Assembly (NCBI GenBank): GCA_036346405.1
Contig: CM070551.1
Span: forward strand, 62,090,587 to 62,154,586
Direction of reading: 5' to 3'
Length of the DNA stretch: 64,000 nt
From: Phyllostachys edulis
Lineage: Eukaryota; Streptophyta; Magnoliopsida; Poales; Poaceae
Below, one piece after another: positions 47,301 to 59,558 of this stretch. Below the pieces are notes generated by a model, which searched no databases, had not been told where the DNA came from, and saw only the letters and a program-made list of their open reading frames with translations. How positions within the stretch are numbered: position 1 is the first letter of the stretch; each line of letters starts with the position of its first letter. The position numbers and the translations under genes were made by a program.

Positions 47301-48275
47301 AGGAAAAGATAAACAGTAAGTGCTGAACTTAAGACTGCTTATGTTGTTGATTTTTACCTGTTGTTGCTTCTTTTTTAGAAAAAGAAGATGATATGAAAGC
47401 TCTAGAATGAAGTCAAGATAAAACTTTGGTCATTCGCGAGATTTCTCATATCTCCAAAGATAAAGATCAAGAAGTTACGAGGTTAAGATCCCGAATATCA
47501 GGTAAGCAATTCTTTACCTGCAGTCCTTTACGAGTTCTTTCCCTTTTCTTACTCCCATTTCTTTTCTAGAAATGGACCATGAACTGGGAAGGCTCGAAAC
47601 TGAAGTCAGGGATAAAACCTTGATCTATCACGAGACCGTCTGCATTGCTAAGAAAAATGCAGAGGACATCATATCATGGGAGAAGAGGCATGCTGAGACC
47701 GTTGCTTCCCATGATGAAGAAATCAAGAAGTTGGATTCTCGACTAGCAGGTAAGGAAATCTTTTACCAGTGATTATTTTTGTTTTCTTTTCCTCTAGGAG
47801 TTTTATTTTTGCTTGACCAGTCTTATTCTTTTCAGAGCAAGCGGTCAAAAACAAACAACTCCGCGAGGCTTCGACTCGTACCCAATAGGAGATGGAGGCG
47901 ATGAAGATTAATCTTCAAGGCAGTATCACGCTCCTGAACAATGTAATTGGTGAGCTACGTACTGAGGGAAAAGCTCCTCAAGATGATACGATAGCTGCTC
48001 ACATAAGTACCATTGAGGAACAAGTCGGGACTTTGCAAGAACTAGTGACCACTCTGAAGGCCAACCAAACTGAGTTGATAAAGGAGGCGGTCGAATCTGC
48101 AGTAAGCTATGCATTGGCAAAACTTAAAGCTCATGACCCCAGCCTTAATGTGCAACCAATCGAAGGCGACTTCGACTGCCCTGAGGCAAAAGCAAGTCGT
48201 CTGATAGAAGAAATGCAATCAGTTGGCCGGAAGGTTTCAGAGGAGATGCGACTGGGCTCTCCCTCTTTAGAGTAG
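44313..48275 (+). pseudogene. Spliced antisense gene of the gypsy element
   Basis: The gene opposes gag-pol. ATG 44313 opens MAGRVSEWAESEMDAVK, and after a frameshift the domain CECGLRLPSHPFLTLILECFG resembles the plant 'putative gypsy type transposon' domain (PF04195, by memory of the family). Proposed exons are 44313-45038, 45118-45242, 45424-46145, one or more from 46230 to 46962, about 47160-47315, 47379-47501, 47570-47749 and 47836-48275. Nearly all borders are canonical GT/AG with T-rich acceptors (for example 47570 after CTTTTCTAG). Exon 3 is acidic with a repeated PLRCKAHKAK segment. The last four exons look like coiled coil. Exon 1 has two frameshifts, and stops occur in exon 3 and in 47379-47501. 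The function of this protein class is not known. The 3' LTR upstream (43031-43760) is the likely promoter source. Confidence 0.65.
45275..45392. repeat. GTCGTA...TACGAC repeats in intron 2 of the antisense gene
   Basis: Four close copies of the same motif as in the LTR, within the intron 45243-45423. Another set lies at about 47025-47135, in the intron after 46962. Confidence 0.7.
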
Positions 48276-48559
48276 TTTGTAATAAACCTGTGAAAAAACA
48301 AGCTTTTGTCGATGTATTATATAATCCATCTTTTTTCCTGCAAATCATCTTGTCGAGTAGTTAGTAACTCAAAAGATAATTAACGAATAAAAGACTAAGA
48401 ATTGAAGTCAAATTAATAACTTTATCCTAGCCCCCGACTATTTGCTTAGTTTGTTTAGACAAACTAAGTAAATAATGTCAAAAAGGGTTTCTGAAAAAAG
48501 AGAGGTTTGGTTAACTTGTAGTTTTTGGTCACGACTGTCATGCACTGGTCGAAAAAGTG

Positions 48560-49115
48560 GGAACGAATCGACACTAGGAAGTTCCTTCTAGTGGGTAGCA
48601 CCACGTGCAGAGAGGAAAGTCTTCGACTAGGTGATGTTACCATCTCCGACTAGATTAATTAAATCGAGAACAGCAACTTGAGTTAAACAAACATCCAGAG
48701 GACTTCAAAAAAATTCGTTCGCCCTTCTTTGGAGGACTCGATAAGTCATCTGGTAGCAAGAGTAGGAAATGAGCGATGCTAGGAAGTTCCTTCTAGTGGG
48801 CGGGACCACGTGCGAAGGAGAGACTTCGACTAGATGTGTTTCTTCCTCCGACTTAGTTGAGACGAATCGAATACACCAAAGGCGCTTGAATAAATATAAA
48901 AAGTGCACTCTGCTTAGAATATTTTTCAAAATAAGCAAGAAATAAACTAAGGTGAAAGGCTGGCTTTCAAAAATATTTCGACTAAATAGAACCTGAGTTC
49001 TTTGTGTTGGCGGCAAAAGTGAGTAACGAGTCAATACTAGGAAGCTCCTTCTAGTGGGCAGGACCACATGTAGAGAGGAGAGGCTTCGACTAGGTGATGT
49101 TACCTGCCTTTTGAC
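48560..49115. repeat. Three spaced copies of a 75-base repeat
   Basis: Copies start near 48571, 48777 and 49037 (CTAGGAAGTTCCTTCTAGTGGG, then CCACGTG..AGAGAGG..CTTCGACTAGGTGATGTTACC). They lie between the 3' end of the antisense gene and the end of integrase. Nothing coding was recognised around them. Confidence 0.7.
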
Positions 49116-49489
49116 CAGTGTAAAGGAAACTGGGTGTTTGGAATATAGTCGAAAGATTATGAAAGCACTACTCAAAAAGTAAGACAATAGAGATAGAGAG
49201 AACTCGATTCTTTATTATGCGAGCAGTTAATTACACATAAAACTTGTGTAATCGGGTCGATGTTCAAGAATTCAAGAGAACTGGCCATCTTCCATTGCCA
49301 ACCGTCTGAATACTGGCCGAGTAACCCGACCACGTGTGAGGACCTTCCCACTTGGGAGAAAGTTTGTTCGATTAGACTTGGATTGGCGAGCCTCAATGTC
49401 AAGTCACCTCTGACAAAGGCTGCGAGGTTGACCTTCGATCGTAGTATCTGCTTGCAGGCTTGTTGGTAGGCTATTTGAATGGATTAAGG

Positions 49490-52400
49490 CTGGTTTCTCC
49501 TTTCTTCAAGTAGATTAATATCATCTGCTCGAATTTGTTCTGGTTGGAGTCTTTGAAAGTTTAGGCTCGTGTTGACCGTATCTTCAGTTCCGGAGGAAGC
49601 ATGGCTTCAGCTCCGAAGACCGGAAAAATGGTGTTTCACCTGTAGCCCAACCGTAGTCGTCTGACCGCCCATAATCTGAGTGTAACTCTTGTACCCAAGC
49701 CCCCGAGCGTTTGATGAGCTGGTCGAAGACTCGAGTCTTAATTCCTCTCATTATTTGGCCGTTTGCACGTTCGACTGCCCCATTACTTTGGGGATGGGCC
49801 ACAGAAGCATAACACAACTTGGTACCCAACTCGTCGTAAAATTCCTGAAATTTTGCGCTCGAAAATTGCTTACCATTATCTGTAATTATTCGACTCGGTA
49901 CTCCAAATCGAGTAATTACGCATCTCATCATAAACCGTTTTGCCGCTTAGTTGTTATCGATCCGAGTTCGGCTTCAATCCATTTTGTGAACATATCAATA
50001 GCCACAAAAGGAACTCAAAACCTCCTGGAGCTTTGAGGAACGATCCTAGGATATCGAGACCCCAAGTGCAAAAAGGCCAAGATAGAGGTATCGTTTGTAA
50101 TGCCCGAGTGGTTGGTGTATTTGCTGCTATAAACCGGCATTGGACACACTTTTAACCAACTCTTTAGTATCATCTGAGTGTTGGCGGTAGAAACCTTGTC
50201 GAAAGGCCTTACCGACCAGCGTTACAGAGGAAGTATGAGTTCCACAGATGCCACCGTGTATGTCGTGAAGGAGTGTTAATCCTTAAGCTCTGCGAAATGC
50301 ATCGCATGAGCACCCCTTGAGTACCTCGTTTATAGAGGACTCCTTTAACCAAAGTATACATTTTGGCTTTTGGGATAATCCATCGGCCTCGAGATCATCT
50401 TGGTCTGAGAACCCTTACGAAGATACTCATAGATGGGCGCCATCCGTATCCTCGTATTCTAGAGAGGCCATCTCAATAGGAGGTGTCTCGGTTCGTCGAC
50501 CGAGGGGCGGCTTACGGAGTTGTTCAAGAAGACTCCTTTAGTACTCTGAGATCGGGAAGAAGCTATTCGAGCAAGCCGGTCTCATGCGAAAAATTATCCT
50601 TCGATGGATGAATTGTGCCTCGAAACCTAAAAAATGCTTTTCTAGCTTACGTACTTCGATAAATCACGAGACACCGTCGGGTTAGAAACCGGTACTCTTT
50701 CCCGACTTGATTCACGACTAGTTGAGAGTCTCCTCTCATGAGTAGTCGGCGAATCGAGAGCTTCATTGCTTTCGTATGCCGACTAGCAAACTTTAGTATT
50801 CTACCACGTTGTTAGTGGCCCGAAAGTTTAATTGTATGGCATACTTTAAGGTCTCTCGGTAGGAGATACGGACCACCCCACCCGAGCCACTTAAAGTAAG
50901 CGACCGTCAAAGTACATCGATCCCATCGGTGCGTGGGAATCGTCTTGGGGATCTGAACATGTTCAGATTTGTCCATTCGGCGACAAAGTCCGCCAAGATC
51001 TGGGATTTAACGGCCGTTCGGGACACGAATGGATGTCGAACTCCCCAAGTTCGACCGACCATTTTGCCATGCGTTCATTGTTTCCCTATTCGGAGGATCG
51101 CTCCCAAGGGAAACTCGACGCAGACACTGCTATTTTGTGCGCTGAAAATAATGCATGATTTCCTCGAAGACATGAGGAGGGCATCTGAAGCTTTTGGACC
51201 CGAGGGTAATGCTCCTTAGGCCGTGTAAAACTTCACTTACGTAGTAAACCGGTCGTTATGCGTTTTCACGTTCTACGACTAATCTTCGCTTCTTCGCTGT
51301 GGCGTGGCGCTAGGTAAATTAAGGCGTTTCTTACGGCCTCGGAGAGACCAGGATAGGAGCACTCGAAGGTACCTCTTGACATCCTCAAAGGCGGCGTTTG
51401 CCTCTTCGATCCTCAAAACCTTCATGTTTCCTTAGAAGTTTAAAGAAAGGTAGTCCCTTTTCTCCCGATCGTGCGATGAAACGACTTAAAGCCGCCATGC
51501 ACCCAATGAGTTTGGACTTCTTTCCTTGTGGTTGGAGGGCGCATTTGTAGAATGGCCTTTATCTTTTCGGGATTTTCTTCGATTCCTCGTATAGATACTA
51601 GGAATCCAAGTAATTTTTCTGAAGAGATTCCGAACACACACTTCTCAGGATTGAGTTTTAAGCGATGTTTTCTGAGGTTGTCGAATGTTTATTGTAGGTT
51701 AGTAATATGGTTAAGTCTCTTGATGCTTTTAACGACTAGATCATCAACATAGGCCTCTAGATTTCGGCCTAATTGAGATGAAAAAGTTGCTTGCATCAAG
51801 CGTTGAAAAGAAGCGCCGGCATTTTTTAGACCAAATGGCATTTTGACATAGCAAAATATACCAAATGGTGTAATAAATACGGTCTTTTCTTCATCGTCTA
51901 GACACATATTGATCTAGTGGTATCCAGAATATGCATCTAAAAAACTTAACATTTCACAACCTGTAGTAGAATCAACCAACTGATCGATACGACATAAAGG
52001 AAAATCGTCTTTTGGACAAGCTTTATTAAGATCAGTAAAGTCTACACATATACGCTATTTGCCGTTTGACTTTCTAACCATTACAGGATTAGCCAACCAC
52101 TCTGGGTGGTTGACCTCTCTTATAAAGCCTGCTTTAAGTAGTTTATCCAATTCTGATTTGATAGCATCTTGTCGATCAGGGGCAGATCTCCGTAATTTTT
52201 GTTTTATGGGTACTTTGTTAGGACGTAAAGCTAGCCTGTGCTCGATCACCTCCCTGGGGACTCCAGGCATGTCGGATGCTTGCCACGCGAAGACATCTGC
52301 ATTAGCTCGGAGGAAGGCGATGAGGGTGTCTTCCTACTTGGGGTTGGAAGTATCCCCGATGCGAACAGTCTTCGAGGGCTCCCCTGCGTCCAGAGGAACC

Positions 52401-52912
52401 TCTTTGACCTTGTCGTTTGGCTTTGGTGCAACTTTAGGCTTCGACTTGCTAGTCGAAGGCTGACTTTCTTCTCGAGTTGGTATTTGTCCAACCATCTCGA
52501 GGATCGGCGATCGCGGTATCGCCATCTTCTTGTCACAATGAATTGTGATTACTCCTTTGGGACCTAGCATCTTAATATATTGATATCCATAATGAGTAGC
52601 CATTAGGAATTTTGCCAAAGTTGGTCATCCAAGTATGGCATTATATGCCGTATCGAAATCGACCACATCAAAGGAGATTTTCTCTGTCCTGAAATTACTT
52701 GGTGAACCAAATGTTAAAGGAAGAGAAACTTGGCCAATTGGTTTGGCCGAAGATCCCGGTATGATCCCATGGAAAGAGTATCGTACCGGTCTTACCTTGG
52801 TCCTGGGTACTTGCATGTCATCCAGGGCACTCGTAAACAAAATGTTTAACGAGCTACCACCATCAACCAAAACTCGATTGACCCGATAATTGTTGATGGT
52901 GGGTTCGACCAC
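49490..52912 (-). pseudogene. Gypsy pol: protease, RT, RNase H, integrase
   Basis: On the minus strand, the protease (52912-52625) has VLVDGGSSLNILF with the catalytic aspartate. RT follows (about 52270-51440): KLLKAGFIREV, then PFGLKNAGASFQRLM and the active site YVDD at about 51740-51760. RNase H is recognisable at about 50930-50700 (MYFDG) but badly decayed. Integrase runs from about 50220 to 49580, with QCRFIAANTP, then ITDNGKQFSS and HPQSNGAVERANG carrying the second aspartate and the glutamate. Stops interrupt at about 52624, 52335, 52057, 51914 and 51692, and frameshifts abound between 51430 and 49950. Gene order and motifs are those of gypsy elements. Confidence 0.88.
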
Positions 52913-53399
52913 GATCGGATACCGACCTGGTCGAGTCGAAGGAATCGGGTAGTCACCCTTCTCAAAGGAGTTTACCTCACGTTCAGCAGCCTTAAGCTGT
53001 CACTTTGATTCATATGCCGATGATCCCCGTAGATGTGCTCGGCGGTGTGTTGCGGATCCCGAATGGCATCTCCTCCTCGTCATCGAGGACTTATGACCAC
53101 TCGTCTGTCCTACTTTCCGAGAGTGGGAAGTGGTCCTTCTTGCTGTAGTAGTCTTCAAGCTTCCGTTGAAAGACGGCGATTCTTGAAGGTCATGTCCTTC
53201 CTTTTTATGGAAAGGACACCACCTAGGCTTATCATTTTTCGGTCGGGCGCTTACCTTTGCCTCGGTCGAGTGCGGCTTGAGGTGCGTGGTTCTTTATCAT
53301 TCACACCAAAACCTCCTTGGAACGGCGGCTTGGAGTTTTTGACCCTTCGCCTTGTTCTTGGACTTTTGCTTTCTTATCTTTCTTCTTACCAATGTCGCT

Positions 53400-54557
53400 T
53401 TGGCTCTCGAGAGGTATTGTCTTCTTGATCTATTGTGTTGTTCCACTCGACCGCCTCAGAGGTAGTAGCATATCGATCAGCCATCTCAAAGAGTTCGACA
53501 GCGATGGTAGGTGGATTTAAAGCAATATCTTACATTATCCTTCTACTACGGACTCCTTGGCAAAGCCACGATGACGAGATGAATCGAAAACTTCCAGAAT
53601 TGAATTACGAACCTAACTAAAGCGCTTGATGAATTGGCGCAAGGTCTCGTTGTCGTTCTATCTCATCCAGTGCAAGTCGTCCTCCTTCCTAGGGCGATTG
53701 TAAGTGCCTTGGAAATTCGCCAATAGAAGGTCGCAGAGGTGTTACCAAGAATAGATCGACTCGAGTGGTTGGTTCAATAACCACGATCGAGCAGACCCTT
53801 CGAGCACAGTTGGGAGATAATTTGCCATCACATGTTCTCCTCCTCCTGCCGCTCGGACAGCTGTTGTGTAGATTTGAAGGAATTCGATGGGATTTTGGGA
53901 ACCATCGAACTTCTCCATGTTCACTGGTCGAAAACGAGGTGGCCAGCGAACAGCTCAGAGATCAAGCGAGAATGCTCGACATCCAGTAATAACTTCTTGA
54001 TGCCTCCTTTGCAGGAAAGAAGGGTTGATATCATCAGGTGGTCGTACTCGACGATACCCAGTAACAGGTTGACCCGACCTATGATAGGTCTCAATCCTAC
54101 GAGGGGAATACTCCTCGTAGTTCATCTGCTGCTGCAGATTCCCATATCGAATGGTGAGCGATCACCTCTTCGAGGGATTTGTTGATCATCAGTCGTTCGA
54201 AGACATTTCTCCGAGTTGGAGATCGATGCGACTTACTGTTGCGTTGATTCCTCCGTGGTGATATGTTCGATCGACTGGTAGCTGAAGAAGTCGTATTGCT
54301 ATGACTCCCTGAAGGATGTCGGCGAGGTGCTTCCAGTCTTGCCATCGTGGACCGAAGCCTTTGTGCGATCTCCTCGACGAAGAGATCGTACCCTGGCGCT
54401 CGGGCGAGTTCTTCAGTTGGATTCTCGAGCAAGTCGTTGACGTACTGAGTTCTCGAGCTTCCTCTGATTGATATTGGATGCGCCCAAGCAAATTCTTATG
54501 GGCTTCAATCTTCTTCCGTCGAATAGCCTCAAGATTTTCCATGTCGGACTCTTGAGA
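53400..54557 (-). pseudogene. Gypsy gag, central and C-terminal part
   Basis: A retrotransposon-gag segment is clear at 53924-53742 (MEKFDGSQNPIEFLQIYTTA, later LEGSARSWLLNQP). Upstream, 54542-54100 gives basic, serine-rich gag sequence in two frames. Downstream to about 53400, frames shift repeatedly. Gag would form particles, and the frame breaks prevent a full product. Confidence 0.75.
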
Positions 54558-55325
54558 CTACCTCAATGGAGTGCGAGAATGTCGAGGATTTCCCTCGCGT
54601 TCATGAAGGTGTTGGTCGTGTCCGCCATCGGTGGTGCCCTTGCCACTGCCACGAGGGGGCGCAGTGCGTGATCTTCGGGGAGCGTCCCCAGCTCGGTCTC
54701 TAGGAGAGTGACCTTGATCCGAGGGAAGGACGAAGACCTCCCGTTGATGATTCTCACTTGCGCTCGAGGCCTCCCCGCTTGAGGAGTAGTCGAGAGACAC
54801 CATCTGGCGACTTGGAGTAATCCCCTCCAGGTAGGGGAACTCTGGGTTATAACCGTCTCCGTCGGCAGGTGTGATCTGCGGAGAGATGGTCGAATTTGCA
54901 GGAAAAGCATGCTTGACCCCGCTCTCTCTGAAGTCATTCGGAGAGATAGGATCACCAGATGCTAGTGAAGCCCTGGAATTGTGGCTTCCAGAACTTGCCT
55001 CACCAAGTCGGACCGCCTTAGGGGGACTCGGACACTTCGAGGAAAAACTCTCGTCGTGTTGTGAGTCCACAGGTGTAGTCTGGTCGAGTTGACCCTTGTC
55101 CTTTGAGAGGGTAGATTCCTCTCTTGGACGTACTGTTGTGGGGGATATGGATCCCACCTCAACTCCATCAGCGGCATTGTCTCCTGGATCTGCGGGAAGA
55201 TCACCGGAGGCAGCAGTACCATCGGATGAGTCAATACTCGGCTTGTAATCGAAACCGGCATCCATGTCGACGTTTGCGTAATCTGCCAAGTCGAACCAGT
55301 TCTCCTCGTTCCATTCTCCTGCCAT
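54558..55325 (-). CDS. Gypsy gag, N-terminal open frame
   Basis: The 255-residue frame starts 57 bases after the primer site, the expected position for gag. It begins MAGEWNEENWFDLADYANVD, is acidic and serine/proline-rich, and ends in basic, histidine-rich sequence. No zinc knuckle is seen here. The stop before the recognisable gag domain at 53924 suggests a broken longer gag. Whether this part alone is made is unknown. Confidence 0.6.
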   Translation of the reverse strand: MAGEWNEENWFDLADYANVDMDAGFDYKPSIDSSDGTAASGDLPADPGDNAADGVEVGSISPTTVRPREESTLSKDKGQLDQTTPVDSQHDESFSSKCPSPPKAVRLGEASSGSHNSRASLASGDPISPNDFRESGVKHAFPANSTISPQITPADGDGYNPEFPYLEGITPSRQMVSLDYSSSGEASSASENHQREVFVLPSDQGHSPRDRAGDAPRRSRTAPPRGSGKGTTDGGHDQHLHEREGNPRHSRTPLR

Positions 55326-55381
55326 GAGTGCATGAGATTTGGGAAAAAGAGAGTATGTTTATAAGAGATTACCGGAAGATC

Positions 55382-55399
55382 CCTACGGTCGGCGCCAAC
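55382..55399 (-). other. Primer binding site of the gypsy element
   Basis: The minus strand reads TTGGCGCCGACCGTAGG directly after the 5' LTR. TTGGCGCC starts are usual for Tat-type gypsy elements. The matching tRNA cannot be named with certainty from the sequence alone. Confidence 0.75.
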
Positions 55400-56149
55400 T
55401 GTCGGTGTTTTAGAACCGAACTTACATAAAGATTGTTTGATTCAGGGGGTCTCCTAGAATGGAATCACGCAGAGAGATTGACACGGGAATTTTTATACAG
55501 GTTCAGGCCTTCTCCGGAGAGAATAACAACCCTACTCCTGTGTGTGTATGGTATTGAGTGTATATTGAACAATCAGGAGAAAAACTAAGACTATTACAGA
55601 TGATAGTGCTTGTCTTCTTGATAGCCCGATCCGATCTGTCCTTCCTTCTTTGATTGCCGCCTTTATATAGTACGTGAAGGAGTGGCCGTTTCTTCAGGTG
55701 AAGTGGCGCCTCATCACATCCTCGTGTGGTAGCGTATTGGCGATAATCACCGGCGATAACTCCTCCACGCCACTTTGACGACTATATATCGTAGATAATG
55801 AAGCATTACGTGCTATTACTTAGCAGAGTAACAACAGATATTATCGCTTTGAATTCCTTAATCAATTGGACCCACTTATGCATAGGTTTAATTGATCATA
55901 AGGTGGTCAGATAAGTGACACAGTCGTAGAAGAACTTCGACCATAAGGTAATCGTAGCAATACTTACGACTATGGGGTAGTCGTAGCATGACTTACGACT
56001 ATGGGGGTGGTCGAGAATAACTTACGACCACCTAGTAAACTCCTCCCTTATAAAATTAAGGGGTATACTCAGGGACCATATGACGTCATATTTACTTATA
56101 ATAAGAATTATAAATAAAAGATAAAATGAGGATTATTAGATCCTCGTCA
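55400..56149 (-). repeat. 5' LTR of the gypsy element
   Basis: Right-hand LTR, next to the primer site and therefore the promoter-bearing copy. The minus-strand TATA box is at about 55660-55672 (CTATATAAAGG). TCGTA repeats lie at 55905-56030. Confidence 0.9.
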
Positions 56150-56154
56150 TGAGT

Positions 56155-56410
56155 GATCACAGTGAGGGGAGCATATCATTTCCATTCTTGTGCTCTTATT
56201 GCCATTTCTGAACTTGCATTGCAATTCTTAAAACCTCACAATGATCAAAGGTCAAAATGAATAATTGTTCTTTCATAAGGACCTTGAGTGATATTTTTTT
56301 ACTCTTCTCTGGAAATTGATGTTTTCTTGCTCTCTATTGCCTTATCTCACTTGCTTCTACTAATCCGAATCCAACTTGGTTATTTCCATTACTTTCTCTT
56401 GCTTTTGGAC
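56155..56410 (+). other. Continuation of the copia post-pol region
   Basis: T-rich non-coding sequence that resumes the copia element after the gypsy target duplication. It ends at the gypsy LTR boundary at 56411. Confidence 0.5.
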
Positions 56411-58348
56411 TGTCGGACCCAGGAGTAGCACCCCCAAATCCTCTGTGTATTCTACACTAGTTCTTAGAATAGTAGCTAGTGTACATAGTAAACTAATATG
56501 GTAACATCTATAATTCGCACAACTTTATTAATAAATATCAAGGTTTATTACAAGAAAGGCTTACAAGCTAACAAAAAAGAACGCAGCAAAAGACGAAGTA
56601 GAAGTAGTAAAGCCCAGCTAATTTGTCACAGGCAATTGACTGCAGTAGTTGCCTAGTCATCGAGATCCACACCGGTAGTGAAGTCCTACTCCTCTAGATA
56701 ACATTTTATTAAGCAAGGGTGAGTAAAAATGTACTCTGCAAGTTACACCAATAACAGAGTAAATGCATGCATGGATATTATCAAAGGAAGGCTTATAGGG
56801 TTATTTGTGTAAAAGCAATATTTGGCATTTTAAATACACTTACTAAGTTCCAAAGTAGTTATACGATATCTAAAATTAGTTTTTTAAATTTAAATTGTCA
56901 AGTTTTGTAGTAGGATAACCTCTATACATTTCTGGTGAAGGATACCCTCCTATCACATGGCCAACCGCCCAATTTCACAATTGGATAAACTATTCAAGAT
57001 CATTTGGCAAAATCTTTTGAAATCAAAACCAAAGTCTAACTTTGAGTGGCTTTGCTTAGCATGTCCATGACCGTGGACATGGCTATTCGAATAGTTTTAC
57101 ACTCTACAGAGGTTGTACAACTTGACCCTCAAGAGATAATTAACTTATAATGTCTGTTTCACACACTTCCGTAGGTGTGCGACTAAGTGATTATCACAAG
57201 GCCTTTACAATGCGTCATCCCAAAGTAGTCATGCCCGCTAAGGTTTCACTTCCTTTGGACTAAACCATCCGCCGGAAGCCCCCTCTTACGCCATGTGGGA
57301 ATAAATAAAAAGTAGGTCATTCTGACACCCACACAACCAGATGGCACAACCACAGTTGAATGTTGAAAATTATTTAGCCTATCCTATCCCACTCTAGACT
57401 TGTGGTAGTACGGTGGAGCTTTGCATGATGCAGCTTGAAGACCGGTCCTTAACCAACTTAGGCAACTTTCAATAAAACACTAGTCTTATCATATAAATGA
57501 ATCTATCTCGTGCATTAACATGCACCAACCAAACATCCATTTCGCCCAAGTATAAACCAATTTTTATTTTGCTTTTCAAATCATTTGTAAATTTCTATGG
57601 CATAATAATGACATAGACTCGATTTAAATCCATAGCTGAATCTTTGGCTGAAATTCCCCAGATTGAATATTTTTTTATCTAAGCATGGCTAGGCATATAT
57701 TTTTCTCAAAGTGTTCTAGTTCATACTATTGCATAAACTAGATTTTCATCTAAGCTGTCAAGGTATGTTTAACTAAATGTCAAAGTTGGCTATACAATGG
57801 TAATGAGGATAACTATAATTTTAAAACAGGAATTTAAATTAAATGGAATACAAATAACCATGCAATAATAATTTAAAACAAATTTTAAATAATTATAAAT
57901 AATGGGATCAAACATGATCAAAGATGTAACTTGCCTTGCTCAATTAATTGTTGTTCTGAAATGGCATCAAAATCTATACGCGAAAATAAGCCAAATTCAG
58001 AAGAAAAAAATTCAAATGAACCATAAACTAAATAATTTAGGTTCTAGGAGATACATATTGAATTTAGATGTTTAGAAATTTGAATCACTTGTATCGGAGC
58101 TTGAACGAAGGAGATCGGCCTCTCGGAATATTGAAATTCACATGAAATGATAGAATTGGAATTTGTGGAATTATTTTTCTTAAGAAAAATCAATTTATTG
58201 CATCAGCATGATGTTAGCAACTGGGAAATGAATTTTGGCTGAATTAATTTTCCAAAAGAAAAAGAAAATGAACCACTGACATGTGGGGCCAGGTCTATGG
58301 ACCGAGTCCACAAAATTGCACCTTGGTCCATGGTGGACCGAGCGCATC
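56411..58348 (-). mobile_element. Gypsy LTR fragment A (U5 side)
   Basis: The plus strand starts TGTCGGACCC, equivalent to the end of a minus-strand LTR (GGGTCCGACA). It shares with 34055-37328 the boxes CTGTGTATTCTACACTAGT, AGTAGCTAGTG and ATTCGAATAGTTTTACACTCT, in the same order, so it belongs to the same broad family. It is cut at 58348 by fragment B. The opposite terminus is not in the window. Confidence 0.7.
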
Positions 58349-59558
58349 TGTCAGGACCCCAGATGTGCAACCCCGGGACCCTCTGTGCATTCTGAACTAG
58401 TCCCATAATCAGTAGCTAGTCCACACAGTTGCAACATAGATGAAATCATGTCCATACAATGAAAATAGCTAATGAAGCAGACAGAACAATAATACTTGGC
58501 AGCAAAAGGACCTTATGGTCAAGGTTTTATAGAGCTTGCCATGCAGGGATAAAGTCACAACCAGATCTACGAACAGGTCCACAACCAGATCTACGACCAG
58601 AGTAAACTTGCAACGGAATAAAACTCTTATCCTAGTTCACAGGCAATCAAGTGGAGAACGCATCCTAGTTCACATTGTCTTCGAAGTACTCCTCTTCATA
58701 GAACTCGGTGCTCCCTGGTTCTTCTTCGGTGACTGATCAACAAATGGCGTATAGCTGTGAGTACATAAAGTACTCAGCAAGTCGTAGGGAATAGTGTGCA
58801 AATAGTATTCATGGAAGGCTTGACAAGGATAGCTTTATGAATATTTTGCAGAAAGCAAGATTGATAGTAAATACAGTAAGTAGATTGTAAAGAACAATTT
58901 GAAAGATCAGTACATAAGAAATCAAGATTCTTTGAAACAACTCGTGAACACCCTATTCACTTCCCAACCAACGACCACAACCAGGCCGCTTCCCAACAAA
59001 ACCATTCCAACAACTTGTAACTATCCATGACCACATTTTTGAGAAAATCTACCCCTCGTGTGAAATCACCAAGCATTGTACATAACCGGGGACATGGCTA
59101 TTCGAATAGTTTTACACTCTGCAGAGATTGTACAACTTTACCCACATGACACGACTTCTCTAGTTTGTTTGGCATCCGTCGATACCACTACTCACTACCT
59201 TGGGTAATTAGTCTAGAGCACGTGACAAGGCATTCACAAAGTTCTGTTTTGACTCGAACATGCTCGCTAAGGATTCAACTTTCTGGCCCCCTCTTGCACC
59301 GCTCGACAACCAAAACAGAACCAAATCAAAACATGGCTAATTAATATGCCAGGTCTATCCCAGTCTAGACATGTGGTCGTATGGTATGGCCAAGATCAAT
59401 GGTGCATAAAGTTGAGTCCTTAGTGGTTGCTCAGGCGAGACTTCCCGTATCCCAATGTGCTTCCGCACCCACCTTCACCACCGCCCACTCACCGAAGCAT
59501 AAATCATTTTTGTTTAACCTGGCCAAATGACAACCCTTGCCATGGCATAACAAATTTT
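58349..59558 (-). mobile_element. Gypsy LTR fragment B (U5 side)
   Basis: Starts TGTCAGGACCCC and repeats the boxes of fragment A (CTCTGTGCATTCTGAACTAGT, AGTAGCTAGTC, ATTCGAATAGTTTTACACTCT). It appears inserted into A and is itself interrupted at 59559 by a RIRE1-like LTR. Confidence 0.7.

Larger units (their letters stand above)
43031..56149 (-). mobile_element. Gypsy element of Tat-like layout, complete with both LTRs
   Basis: LTRs at 43031-43760 and 55400-56149 are flanked by the perfect target duplication TGAGT (43026-43030 and 56150-56154). On the minus strand the order is LTR, primer site, gag, protease, RT, RNase H, integrase, a 5.7-kb region, purine tract, LTR. The 5.7-kb region carries a separate gene in antisense orientation. 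Extra open frames between integrase and the 3' LTR are known from the Tat lineage of gypsy elements. The primer site is not the methionine type. No chromodomain was seen after integrase. The pol region contains stops and frameshifts, so the copy is not autonomous as read. Confidence 0.9.
31561..56410 (+). mobile_element. Decayed copia element (Sirevirus-like), split by two insertions
   Basis: A 2.07-kb 5' LTR (31561-33632), primer site, gag, protease, integrase, remnant RT, RNase H and a long non-coding tail follow in order on the plus strand. The gene order protease-integrase-RT-RNase H is that of copia. The long LTR, the C-run near its end and the long post-pol region point to the Sirevirus/Maximus group. 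A solo LTR (34055-37328) splits gag and a gypsy element (43031-56149) splits the tail. The tail continues at 56155 and is cut again at 56411 by a gypsy LTR, so the 3' LTR is not seen. Confidence 0.8.
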
